Source: Lenzites betulinus | Lineage: Eukaryota > Basidiomycota > Agaricomycetes > Polyporales > Polyporaceae | Direction: 5' to 3' | NCBI GenBank assembly: GCA_022264855.1 | Contig: JABYQU010000047.1 | Location: 186,001-250,000 of the forward strand | DNA length: 64,000 nucleotides | Part shown: piece after piece, positions 1-10,200 of the stretch | Layout: the number at the start of each line of letters is the position of its first letter | How positions within the stretch are numbered: position 1 is the stretch's first letter | The notes under the pieces: generated by a model | Databases searched by the model: none | What the model was told of the DNA's origin: nothing | What the model saw: only the letters and a program-made list of their open reading frames with translations | Translations under genes and position numbers: made by a program

Positions 1-477
1 GCTTCCACCTCTCTCAAGCAAGACATGCTTGACAAGCTCGATGCCAAGCTCTGCGACTCCCTTCATGATCGACTCCTCGAATCTCTCGCTGCGCAGCTTC
101 TGCCTCAACTCACGGATGCCCTGCTCACACCAGTCGCTAGGTCGGTCGAGACGAGGGTATCTGACAGGCTCATCAAAGGCGCGCTCAGCAGCCTCGGCAC
201 CGCTGCGATAGCCCATCTCGCGAAGACGGCCCACTCCCGGCGATACAGTGCTCCCTCGATGGGTGAATCATCCACGTCCTCCGGGGACCACCCTTCCACC
301 CGCCCGGACCCTCAGTCATCTGGCACCACTCGCAGTGGTGCGCCGCCGTTTCGCAACCCGTACGCCGGAGACGAACGGGCTACGTGCCTATCGGGTTTCA
401 AGAGGACGCGGTTCAGCTCTGACGAAGAAGACGACGACATCGTGGGCGACCTCGGAGCGCGTCACAAGCGGGTTTGA
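1..477 (+). CDS. 3' end of an unrecognised protein, cut by the window edge
   Basis: The frame is open from base 1, so the true start lies outside the window; about 158 C-terminal residues are visible, the first in-frame Met being at base 25. The visible part begins with a Leu-rich, probably helical stretch (LLESLAAQLLPQLTDALL), passes through a Ser/Thr/Pro-rich linker, and ends with an acidic run (SDEEDDD) and the basic end HKRV before a TGA. No family is recognised. It converges on the transposase gene, with only 82 bp between the two stop codons, so it could be a host gene next to the insertion or a second ORF of the same element. The long open frame, and not similarity, is the support. Confidence 0.4.
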   Translation, partial: ASTSLKQDMLDKLDAKLCDSLHDRLLESLAAQLLPQLTDALLTPVARSVETRVSDRLIKGALSSLGTAAIAHLAKTAHSRRYSAPSMGESSTSSGDHPSTRPDPQSSGTTRSGAPPFRNPYAGDERATCLSGFKRTRFSSDEEDDDIVGDLGARHKRV

Positions 478-559
478 AGAGCACGCATGCGCACGGGAGA
501 TAGGTTAGGCATAGAAGTAACTACATCACTGTACCAATAGCACCTCGTTCTGTAAATAT

Positions 560-3500
560 TTACTCGTCATTGTTGTCCACACCGTCCTCTGCCCTGTCCA
601 TCTGCTCCTCGATCCCCCCCATCACAGCGACTGCCAAGCCAGGCTTTTCGACCACAAAGTACCGTAGGGAATAATGCTGCGCTGCACGCGGGTCTGCCGA
701 CTCGATATCAGTTAATGGTAATGGTACCATGGCCACCGAAGACTCAATCATCTTCACGTCAATGACTGCGCGCGAGAGCTCTCCTGCATAGGAGCATACC
801 ATAAGAACATTGTAAGAGCTACGGAGAATGTCAGGGTCAGGAGCAGAGAAGTAAGACACCATAGCAAAGGCTCGTAACCCGGTAGGCATTTGAAAAACAA
901 AGAAATATTGAATCTCTGCAAAACGGTTATTTGTGAGCTTCGGAATGATGCCGATGAGAAAGATGTGCACAAGTATAGACCGTGCGAGTACATACCTTCA
1001 CCATGCGCGCGCGCCGACAGTCGCCATGACGGGCCTCCGTCGGTCCCTCCTTCCAGAGTGCACGGGCATTCTGACCGTTCGGAAGGCGCAGCCGCGCCCA
1101 ACGCTGTACGGACGGACGATACCCAGGTTCCACGGGGATGTGGTACGCGCGCATGAAGGACTGTAGTGCGTTTCGCTCGGCTGCGGAAGTAAGGGTGAAC
1201 ATCGCACGGTCGCGAGCGCGCAGGAGTCGGAAGCCATCGCCCAAGTCGATCGACGAGGCTGGAGGGGTCTCGTCCATGGCAAAAGCTGGGATCATAGCTT
1301 GAAGGGCATTGATGCGTGTCCGTCGGAGGGCGCGTTCGGAAACGTTAGCATAGGGTGTGGCATGTTGCTTGATCTCCCGCGTGATGTTTCCAATGTAGTT
1401 TTCGAGTGTCCACTGGGTGTAGAGGGATCCGGGGCCGAGACGAAGGGCCTCGGGGACGATGTGGATGAGGGCGTGGACGCTTTGTCGGACGAAGTGGAGA
1501 CGGTCAAGACGGCGAGCATAGTAGAGATTCTCATAGTCTGTCACATACTCGACAAGGGCGCGATGGGCGTGGGGGAGCTGTGAGAAAGGAATAGTGTGCT
1601 GGAGCATGATGCGAATACCATACACGAGTTTACAAAAGTGCTGATAGAAGGGCGGAGGTAGGACGCCTCGAAGGAGGCCTGGGAGGAGGCCGTAAACATA
1701 CAACAGAAATTCCCATGCCTTGTATCCACTCGAGATCTTCTCCGCGGGATTGCGTGGGGGACGATCAAACGATCCAGGAAGGTACCGCGTTGCCATCTGC
1801 ACGACACGGCCATGCGCACGCCAGACCTGCGGCAAAGCTAGAACAGCCCAGGTCCAACTGTCACGGTCGTCGGTGGCGTCGCACTGGATGGTGCCCCGTA
1901 AATGGCTGATGAGCAGGTCGGTTAGATTGAGGGTAATGAGGTGCATTAAGTCCGCACCGAAACAGCCTGGCAGGGAGAGGACGCGCGGGAGACCACTGAA
2001 TATGCTCGGCTTAGCGATCCCTGTCTCAAGACGACGCCGCTGATATTCGGTATGGTTGCGGGAGGTAATGACATACCGGAGGTTTGCGAGATATCGTGCC
2101 GAGGTCTCTGTAGAAGCAACAGGGTTGCCGGTGGGAACGAAGTCGGGATGATTGGAGCCGTCGTGTGGATTGTTGTCGTGGGGGCGGGCCATAACTGGGT
2201 AGTAGGTCGCAGCCGAAGCCTTGAAACGTCCAAGAAGCCCGCAGTATAGTCTACATCCACGTGCGCCCTGGTGCCCGACAAGACCGCTCAAGTAGGCCAT
2301 CCCCGGGCCGTCCGCCGTTGCGAGGTACAGGAACAGCGAGGACCGAAACTCGATATCGCGCGCAGCATCCCAAATCTGGAGGCCCTCTCGCTGGAGCGCT
2401 GCGAGGTGGTAGAGCCCTGGAAAGAGGAACGAGTCTACGTTCTTCGGCTTGCGGGGGCCGCCTATGACACCACCAGGGAGGACATACCGTTTTTTGTAGC
2501 GTGACTGCGGAGGGAGGTCGTATAATACCCAGATATAGAACCAGCAATCAGAAGATTTGGACTGGTACAACTGCGCGCCATCCAGCGAGAACATGACGAC
2601 ACAGTCGTCGTCCTGAATTCGACCGTCCCCAACTGCAGCAAGGTAGTCGTTACCCCAGTACACATCGTCGAGGAGCGTCACCGAATTGCGATCGGCGGCG
2701 AGCTGTGCACGGATCTGGTTGGTGCGTACAGCGCGGTGTCGCATGAGGCGTGCATTCTCCGGGGAAGCATACATTGCCTGTAGCTGCGGCCCGAGGGGGT
2801 AGGTATGGAAGGTCCGGCGGGGGATCCTGCGAGCATGGGCGCCCTCTTGCTCCTCGTAACGCGGCTCCTGGCAAGTTGGGCATCGATCGAGGGGCGCGAA
2901 CGGACCTGTGAACGCCACACACGAGTTGACACACATATCGTGAAGGAGAGCGTCGATTCCCGTGACGCTGCCGACGAGGCGTTTGACTTGTTCGTACGTG
3001 GGGACAGTCTGCTCGTCTTCGGGATGTAGCTCAGCCATCGCAGCGCGATTGTCGGTGTAGTTCGCCTCGGAAGCATCACCGCGCGCGAGAAACATGCGCA
3101 GTGCAGCGCGTTCGCCATCAGTGATCGACGCGACACGATGCGGAGGAGCGCGGAGGCGTGCAACGCCTTCCCCAGAGAGCCCGGAGCCGTCGAGGGTGGC
3201 CTGCTGCATTGCACGAATGAAGCCCTGGACTTCTGCGACCTCGCGGCGGCGCGCTTGCGTCGGCACATCTACATCTTCAGAGTACCCATAGATGGGCGGC
3301 TCGGGGAGGCCCGCGCCGCCGGCAGGGAGAGGGTCCTCAGGCGGGTCATCGCGGTGGTCCACGATCGGCTCTGGAAGGGGTCCTGCAACAGGATGGTCCA
3401 TCCCGGCGATGTCCATAGGGCTCGGAGGGCGTGGCCCTTGGGATGCCTGGCGCATCGCGGGTGGGTCAGGGACGCCATGCGCGCCCACACTGGCGCTGCG

Positions 3501-3904
3501 CTATAGTTGTACTATCAGTAGACACACGGGCAGGTATATAGCAAGAGTCTCACCGCGGAGCCACTGGCTTCATTGATACGTGCTCCGGTGGCCTGGAGCG
3601 GGGGGAGCGCAGGTCGCTAGAACACAGTTAGCATTACAATGTCACCGTAGAGTGGTGGTATACATACCGAGTCAGATCGCGCCAGCGCCGGTGCTCTGCT
3701 GCCCCCCGCGATAGCACTGCGCGCAGCAGAGGCTGTTCGCTGTCGTTCAAAGAAGTCGGCGGGGCCTGCGCGGAACTTGGCATGACGTTGCCACTTGCGA
3801 CGGTCGTCAATAATCCGGAGCACTCCATCACAGAGCTGCTGGCAGTTACAATAGAGGACGGTGCCCGTAGGCGGAGGGGGACCGGGCGGGGGCAGGGGTT
3901 CCAT
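560..3904 (-). CDS. CACTA/EnSpm-type transposase, tnp2 family (Plavaka-like), four exons
   Basis: Exons read as 3904-3668, 3616-3554, 3500-996 and 913-560; the lengths sum to 1053 codons in frame (1052 aa). The last acceptor is the AG ending at 914, chosen because it keeps frame. The N-terminus has a Cys cluster (YCNCQQLC, about residues 18-25) followed by RRKWQRHAKFR. Next comes the tnp2-type zinc motif, C-x3-C then CPTCQEPRYE. The catalytic-like SLDGAQLY has its Asp near residue 407, followed by the LPPQSRYKK and GGPRKPKNVDSF signatures and GADLMH near residue 617. The C-terminus has AVIDVKMIESSVAMVP and RYFVVEKPGL, typical ends of basidiomycete CACTA transposases as I remember them. Known role: DDE cut-and-paste transposition in the nucleus. 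No stop or frameshift is seen, so it may be active or recently active. Terminal inverted repeats were not located. Confidence 0.85.
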
Positions 3905-4538
3905 AGGGTAGGAAACTTGGAGGGGACTCTGACAAATGTTATCAGTCTTTGGGTACATCTTATATATGTACATGTAGTCGTGCACGCAAAGACAAACTAA
4001 TCTACGGAGCGGAAGAGGCGGAAGGCGGGACTCCTTCAGATGAGCGAGAGTGAGAGGTTCAACCTCTTTTGAGAATCGGGTACACGATTACTTGGGCTAA
4101 ATACAACCATTGCTGATTCAGTGAGAAAGAGAAACATATACAAGGGGATTGCATAGACGTACCGAGCGGGATGGGGCGGCCACTCTCAGAGGAGCGCAGG
4201 AGGCGTGGAAGGCGGGCGCATATCTGTAAGCTAGTGTGCAACGAATTGCCGTGTCAAGCGAGTCAGCGGTGTCAAGCGAGAGAGCAGAAGACTCGATCGA
4301 GTGCCTACGTAGAGCGGGAGAGCAAGACAGACATATCGTTGACGCGTTGTTGACGTGTGCTCACAGAACATAGCGAGTGAAACTTGTGAAGGCGCTCTTT
4401 CTCGGCGCTTATGCGTCCCGATTCGGAAATCGACACGCCGGGATCATTACAGACGCAACCAGAGAGATACAGATCCAACTGGATCTTGTCGATTCTCACT
4501 GGGGCTGAGGCGCGGTGCGAAGAGCTCGAGCAAGCCGC

Positions 4539-4565
4539 ATAGGCGCTGGAACGCGTGACGTCATG
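4539..4565 (+). repeat. Dispersed core repeat with a CRE palindrome
   Basis: The core AGGCGCTGGAACG is followed directly by a TGACGTCA palindrome at 4556-4563. The same core occurs near 10651, 28630 (one base changed in the palindrome), 32744 and, inverted, near 50053. TGACGTCA is the classical CREB/ATF bZIP site; that it is used here is inference. Confidence 0.5.
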
Positions 4566-4603
4566 GGTGCGTGTGGACGAATGGGATGTCGTCGCGGCCT
4601 CTG

Positions 4604-4623
4604 CTCACTCACTCACTCACTCA
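4604..4623. repeat. CACT tetranucleotide microsatellite
   Basis: Five tandem copies of a CTCA/CACT unit read directly. A complementary-looking AGTG run occurs at 32671-32688, again near a CRE-core copy. Confidence 0.8.
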
Positions 4624-5059
4624 GAAGGATCGTCCAATAAAGCCAACATACTCTCTACAATCCACCAGGACCCGCACATCTCTAAAGGATCTCCGCCACT
4701 CTCCACCTCCTCGAGCTGGATCTTAACACACACTCTAGCGTCCGCATCCGTGCATGCATCACTGACGCGCCATCCGGCTGGCCCAGGTATGCGGATGGGG
4801 AACAGGAGGCAAGGTATGTGCCTACGACGATCCTAGATATTGAAGTCAAAGCGTGCAGAATTCACCTACGATGCAGGGTCATGTATGCGCAACCACATGT
4901 ACAGCCCGAACACCCAAAGCCTTCTTTGTAATGGAAATGATACGAGGTACCGCTGGCACAGGTTCTTTCAATCGTCCACAGTAGTGTCTCATAGGTTAAT
5001 GTGCTGTACATCACACCCAGCACGGCGCGAGGACGGCTATACCACCCTGGCGGTCCCCT

Positions 5060-5230
5060 CGTACGCTCACAGTGGAACTCGCTCACCGGTCCGTCACGGG
5101 TGTACAGTATCGCATCTCTCCGGTCTCAACCGCGGGCGGAGCGAACATGCGTGATATCGTGCCGCATGGCCGCGACCTCTGGGAACACACCCAGGACCGG
5201 ATCCCGCGTCGTGCTGGGCATGCCCGCATA
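5060..5230 (+). pseudogene. Relic of an unidentified coding segment (copy at 49.24-49.38 kb)
   Basis: Translated on the plus strand this segment gives GPSRVYSIASLRSQPRAE followed by a decayed tail. The minus strand at about 49375-49240 gives GPSRLYDIAPLRSLPSAE in the same relative frame, continuing as NMREFCAGRRR. Roughly three quarters of the bases match by eye over about 120 bp, and the protein frame is the better conserved part, so both are probably remnants of one gene family. I do not recognise the family. Confidence 0.35.
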
Positions 5231-5296
5231 ACGAGCAGCGCAGCATGACTATACTGTGTATATACCAACGGGCACGCGGTATGATGCTCGCAGTAT

Positions 5297-5332
5297 GAGA
5301 TACATCTCCGGCCTGTCGCCCTCAAGCGGCGC
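5297..5332. repeat. 36-base block identical to 12107-12142
   Basis: Beginning GAGATACATCTCCGGCCTGT, this block matches 12107-12142 base for base, within a longer diverged similarity that continues on the right (CTGTCGGTTGTGCTGGA against CCGTCGGTTGCGCTGGA). It ties the 5.0-5.5 kb debris to the module between HET1 and HET2. Confidence 0.7.
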
Positions 5333-5640
5333 TGACTCGTGCCTGTCGGTTGTGCTGGAACCTCGTGCTACTGACGGCACTCCCGCTCGCGCTCGACTCT
5401 CAACGTGTCGTGGAAGTCGAGGTAGTCAGGTTTGCAGCATCTGCGCATGGGACGCGCTCGCTGTCCGCCATCGGGACAAATGGCCCGCCCCCGGCCTTGC
5501 ATTGTTCCGCCGCCGACCTTCTGTCCGTTTGCTAAGCGTCATAGACATAAAACGGTTCTGAGGGATTACAGGGCGGCTGCTATCAGACGAGATATCTCAA
5601 TGAGTGCCGCCAAGCAGTATGTGGGACACAGTCGCTAGCT

Positions 5641-5699
5641 GCAGAGATCGGATCGGGGGGTCGATAGCTTCCCATCCTAACACGCACAAACAGCCCATC
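5641..5699 (+). promoter_or_regulatory. Conserved element upstream of HET1
   Basis: A roughly 55-base element running from GAGATCGGATCGGGGGG through TAGCTTCCCATCCTAACA to ACAAACAGCCCATC. Near-identical copies lie upstream of HET2, HET3, HET5 and HET6, always in the gene's orientation; here it is about 0.95 kb before the HET1 ATG. It may be a promoter element or just the edge of the duplicated unit. Confidence 0.45.
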
Positions 5700-6614
5700 T
5701 GGCAGCGGATCAGTAATAGTTTGGTCCTCCGAGTCTCTGGCAAGAGTACGCACGCTACAACCACTAAACACCCTAAACTCTGGGCGTTCTCACACTTATA
5801 CTGTCGCTGATCAACAACTCGGTTCCTGATCTGACTGTACGCCTGTCAACGCCGGGATTGCTGCATCAGTCCGAACGCTCTCCACTGACACTCGGGCTCA
5901 GTATTGATCGTTATCCTAGTCCCCATGAAAGGTTAGGGTGCACCCGTGCTAGGTAACTATCTCATTTAGTGAGCCAGAAGTTCTCGAATAGATGATGAAT
6001 TGGCTTACGGAAACTGTGAATTCCTGGTCAGCGGGTCGCACCAATAAGGGTGCAAGCAACTCACGATCCTTTGACAGCGACAGCGTGGTGGATGAAATGT
6101 CACTCTGGCGCTACATGGTACGTGCGTCTGCAGCCTTCGATGGCACAAAAGGAAACTGACTGTACACATTGCTCCCTCCGCATGGCCAAGGGAAGGCGCA
6201 GCTGACGGCGTCTGGCATGGTTCACCGGAAGGCGGTATGCTTTCACAGAGAGTGTCCGACCCATGCCCTCGGCGAGGCGCGGTGCAAGGTTTGCTCAAGA
6301 CCCAGCTTGTTCGTGGCGCGTTCCACCGTGCGCCGCTGTCTATCTACCCTCACTCCCTCTTCACTCCCTCTTGCCATCTTCCAGACTTCCACGTTCTCAC
6401 TCTTTTGAATCCCAGAACGACGAATACCATCGCTGGCACGAGAGACGTTGTCTGCGCGCCTGTATCTCATCGTCCTCAAGCCACCTTGTATTCCGCGAAC
6501 AATCCGGAGATTTACCTCACTGAGAGACGAATAGCGTTGCCGGTCGTGTGCGTATAATGGATATGCATCACATATCGTGATGAATGTTCATTGTCCTTCC
6601 CTAAACCTGCCAGA

Positions 6615-8711
6615 ATGCCCCGCTTCTTGAACACATACACTGGCGAGTTCGTAGAGATCGCTGAGATTGACGCAACACCGTACGCGATCTTATCCCACAC
6701 CTGGCGCTCCGCAGGAGAAGGCGGCGAGCAGACGCACGACGCTGTCGTGAAACTGCAGACCGAATGCCCAATAACGAACCCCATGCCATGGAACGATGAA
6801 GCCTCTCCGCCGGTCAACGAAGCCTTCTTCTCCCATGCAAAACTGTCGGACAAGATCAAGCGGGCCTGCGAGGTCGCGCGCAAGGCCGGCTACCGGCTTA
6901 TCTGGATCGACTCGTGCTGCATCGATAAACGCAGCAGTGCGGAGCTCTCGGAGGCGATTAACTCGATGTATGCGCTCTACCGCGACGCGGACGTGTGCTA
7001 CGTCTACCTCGCCGACGTCGCTAAGAACGCAAATCCATCGGAAGACTACTCTGATTTCTGGATGAGCAGATGGCACAAGCGTGGCTGGACGCTGCAGGAG
7101 CTCGTCGCCCCCCCATACGTCGTCTTCCTCACCGACGACTGGACCCTCTTGGGCACGAAGACGAGCCTGGCATCGACGCTGGAGAAGATCACCGGAGTAG
7201 ACGCCGCGATCCTGTTGGGGATCAAGCCCGTTGAATCTGCCAGTGTCGCAAAGAGGATGTCCTGGGCAGCGAAGCGGCAAACGACGCGGGTGGAGGACCG
7301 GGCGTACTCACTACTTGGATTATTCGGGGTGCACATGTCGCCGATATACGGCGAGGGGACGAATGCGTTCCTCCGGCTGCAGGAGGAGATCATCAAGCAT
7401 ATTCCCGACCAGAGCATCCTCGCATGGGGCCGGAGCCGCACTCTGTCAGCTCTGGACGCATTTGCTGATAAATCTGGTGGTGGTTGGTTTTATCAAGACT
7501 ATGGGCTACTTGCACCGTCCCCGGATGCGTTTGAGGATGTTGGAGACATCACCCCCATCACCCCTTCCGAGTTCGTGCTGCGAATGGGCCCCCTCCGCGA
7601 CCTGCGACCGCCTCCGTTGCACTGCGTCTTCACCCCTCAAGGTGCCCAGATCACGCTCATGACTATACCGCTGCCCCTCAAAACGGCTGAGATGCTGGTT
7701 GATTATGTCGCCCCTGATTGCCTCGACTGCAGGGAAGCGATGGCTCATAGTCCCTTTCGATGTCTCGCGCTCCTGCGCTGCACCGACCGCGACGGTCACC
7801 TCATCGCGCTCCCCCTCCGCTGCCCTGAAGAAGACGTGGGCGCGGCAGAGAACGTCGTGATCGGCATTCGCGCAACCTGTAGCGTGGCGTGGCATCTGTC
7901 TCCCCGCGTTGTGCGCCTGTCCGCGGCTGTGTCGGATGTGGCGCCAACGCGCGTCGAGGTGTCCCTCCTACGTCACTGGCACAATCCTGTCAAGCCCAAG
8001 GGGAGCAGGCGCCGCTTCTCGAAGACCTTGAATCATCCACTCGAGGTGTGGGAAGATGGCAGGAATGCGCCCAAGATCCTCCTTGCGCCCAACTGCGAGA
8101 AGGAACTGTGCGCGGTCGGGGTAACGATCACTCAAATTGAATTACACCAGCGTCCACGTTCGCGCGAAATAACTCTGACCACGATCCTAAACATGAATAG
8201 CGCGAAAGATCAGGCTCCTCGCGACGACCAGCACGCGCATGTAACCCTCATTCTAATTGAACTTGCACTCCGGCGGGAAACCTTTGACGCTATCCCCGGC
8301 CATTTTACTGTTGATGATCTTCCCATACCCTCTACCATCGAATCGTCACACCCCGCATCGCCAACGCCCGCTGGTGTGTCGTCTGGTGCCCACTTGCACG
8401 ACGAATCATGTCAGACACCGTCAACGGCTGGCAATCCACACCGCCAACGCCGCTCCTTCGACATCGACTGGCATTCATATTCGCGCACGCTCGCCGAGGC
8501 CGAATTCCTAATCCCGGATCGCACCGTTTCCCGTACCACTGCCGATGGGGTCTCTATGGATTACGCTCAGCTGCTACGGCTCAAGCTGGAGAACCCTCTA
8601 GAGAGCGCATGCATTGGAGACTGCAATCACCTCTTGTTATCTGTAGAGCTCTCCGAACCTTTCGTCAACTACTCGCCGTCCACTGAATCTGTCCCCACTG
8701 CTGCACCGTGA
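6615..8711 (+). CDS. HET1: HET-domain protein, C-terminally truncated
   Basis: A single long exon of 698 codons starting MPRFLNTYTGEF; this Met is shared by all six paralogues. HET-domain hallmarks in order are YAILSHTW (residues 23-30), RLIWIDSCCIDK (94-105) and RGWTLQEL (156-163). A conserved block follows (RMSWAAKRQTTRVEDRAYS, IYGEGTNAFLRLQEE), which in mushroom proteins usually carries the DUF8212 annotation. Next are a CxxC motif (CLDCREAM), CTDRDGHLIALPLRC and LLLSVELSEPF. Known role of the family: heterokaryon incompatibility and cell-death signalling; the HET domain is distantly TIR-like. The frame stops at a TGA where HET2 and HET4 read on, and two tail exons are still recognisable downstream, so this copy has lost its tail. 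It is first in the plus-strand array. Confidence 0.9.
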   Translation: MPRFLNTYTGEFVEIAEIDATPYAILSHTWRSAGEGGEQTHDAVVKLQTECPITNPMPWNDEASPPVNEAFFSHAKLSDKIKRACEVARKAGYRLIWIDSCCIDKRSSAELSEAINSMYALYRDADVCYVYLADVAKNANPSEDYSDFWMSRWHKRGWTLQELVAPPYVVFLTDDWTLLGTKTSLASTLEKITGVDAAILLGIKPVESASVAKRMSWAAKRQTTRVEDRAYSLLGLFGVHMSPIYGEGTNAFLRLQEEIIKHIPDQSILAWGRSRTLSALDAFADKSGGGWFYQDYGLLAPSPDAFEDVGDITPITPSEFVLRMGPLRDLRPPPLHCVFTPQGAQITLMTIPLPLKTAEMLVDYVAPDCLDCREAMAHSPFRCLALLRCTDRDGHLIALPLRCPEEDVGAAENVVIGIRATCSVAWHLSPRVVRLSAAVSDVAPTRVEVSLLRHWHNPVKPKGSRRRFSKTLNHPLEVWEDGRNAPKILLAPNCEKELCAVGVTITQIELHQRPRSREITLTTILNMNSAKDQAPRDDQHAHVTLILIELALRRETFDAIPGHFTVDDLPIPSTIESSHPASPTPAGVSSGAHLHDESCQTPSTAGNPHRQRRSFDIDWHSYSRTLAEAEFLIPDRTVSRTTADGVSMDYAQLLRLKLENPLESACIGDCNHLLLSVELSEPFVNYSPSTESVPTAAP

Positions 8712-9267
8712 CCTAGCGACTTTGTCCAGTCAGAGCATCAGGCAGACCCCGTACAGCCCGAGCCGCCACGGAGCCTTCCATCATGCAGAACGGCCCCTCT
8801 CCTGATCTAGGCAGCACACTGCTGCCACATTACGATGGCCGACAGGTGAGTTATTTACTTGCTTCTTGTGACATGTACTGACGGAGTTCACCTCATTTGC
8901 ATTAAGCAGGAATCTCCGGAAATTCCTATCTCGCCCATCGCGACGTCCGAGGAGACAACGGAATGCGAAGGACTGCCCGGACCAGGTACGGCGAGCAACG
9001 TAGTTCCAACCGGACCCCACCCTTCACACATATCCGCCGCCTCTACCCGACTCGAGCCTCTCGCCGCACAAGGAAGCTCTCATACGACCTCCTCCGACTC
9101 GGACGTTTGCCGGCACTCTGTACGGGTGAGCCTCCGTCTATTTTGCTTCTCTTGGCGTGCACCGGAACGTGACTGAACTCCGGCCTTCGCGCCGCGCGAT
9201 CCAATAGAGCCTTCCACGTCAACCTGACGAAAATCCACCCCCGTCCAACCGCACACGGCTGGGCTAA
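8712..9267 (+). pseudogene. Relic 3' tail and exons of HET1
   Basis: After the HET1 stop the sequence still aligns with the tails of HET2 and HET4 in another frame: NGPSPDLGSTLLPHYDGRQ, then a GTGAGT donor near 8847 and a CAG acceptor near 8910. The relic exon 2 (about 8911-9125) ends SSDSD...SVR and is followed by GTGAGC. A further AG at about 9207 opens a short exon SLPRQPDENPPPSNRTRLG ending in TAA at 9267, identical to HET2 exon 3. Because of the stop and a frameshift these exons cannot be joined to the HET1 frame as it stands. Confidence 0.6.
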
Positions 9268-9296
9268 GCAACGGCCTTCGGGGTGAGTAGTAGGAT
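9172..9296 (+). repeat. 125-base block identical to 16162-16286
   Basis: Reading the two HET downstream regions side by side, every base from ACTGAACTCC to GTAGTAGGAT agrees over 125 positions, while sequence on both sides differs at many positions. It spans the end of the last intron, the whole last short exon and the start of the 3' flank. Confidence 0.85.
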
Positions 9297-10200
9297 GTCC
9301 AGGGCATATCCCGCACAGATCTAACCTGTCTTGCGGCAGATCGAAGTATAGAATAGTGTGGGACCTCCGTCGGTTGGTCTGGAATCACTCCCGAGGTACG
9401 TTCGCGTCCTGTCATCTAAGCACTCGTGTCTTCATGAAGAGGCTGATCGTGTCACAGATATTGGCCACAGAATTCGTCGACAGGCCTGCAAACGGTTGTA
9501 TCACGCTTCCAAATGTACCGAACGGGATCCCCTTTCGTAAACGCTGATATTGGATGAGTGGCCTACGTGTGCAGCCGCCATTTCGCGCGACTCGGCAGGC
9601 ATCACTCTTACGGGCACGTCTCTTTTTTCAGAGTACTGCGCTCCATGCGCGCGCCATGCGGTGTGGACGACGTGCTGCAGGAGACAGCGTCGCCGCCATT
9701 GTATGTATCCACGTTAGTGTCGCGCCATAAGGCAGGTCCCGGCGTACGACGTCCTCCCAGATCGCCGCCGGAGGGGCTTACGGCGCTAGCTGTCCCATAC
9801 GCATACCAGTCGAGGTGCACGATGGCGGGACGATGAGGGGGTGACTGCCGGCGTTCCCGTGTGCGTGTGCGCATTCCTGAGACTGCTGGCGGCCGCGCGC
9901 CCTTGCGTCACTAGATTGCGATTTTCTGCCTTAAAGATGTACAGTAGCGCACCTATCACGGCGCACAGCGGCAAGACGAGGGGACCGCGTGGGATGTAGA
10001 TGCACGCCCGCGAGTGCCCAGGGCACGAATACAGTTGCATTTAATTCATTCGTGTTCGGTAGCAAATCAGCGCGTGCTCACCATACGTACAAGTGTATTG
10101 CCGTCTAGACGCATTAACGGAGGCAGGTTGTCGCGGGAGGGGGCCACTTCTGCTGAGAGAAAATGGGTATACCATGAGCACCTCCAACGTGTGGTACTTG
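9297..10200. other. Downstream flank of HET1, duplicated after HET2
   Basis: No convincing gene. The sequence is recognisably similar to 16.29-17.0 kb (for example GATGGCGGGACGA with GC-rich surroundings near 9823 and 16903), showing that the duplicated unit runs well past the HET coding exons. Confidence 0.5.

Larger units (their letters stand above)
3905..5640. other. Gene-free stretch with dispersed-repeat debris
   Basis: No ORF here looks like a gene. The stretch holds the 5' flank of the transposase, one copy of a CRE-containing repeat core near 4540, a CACT microsatellite, a coding relic at about 5060-5230 also found inverted at 49.2-49.4 kb, and a 36-base block at 5297-5332 identical to 12107-12142. 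It looks like old fragments of the module repeated between the HET genes. Confidence 0.5.
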
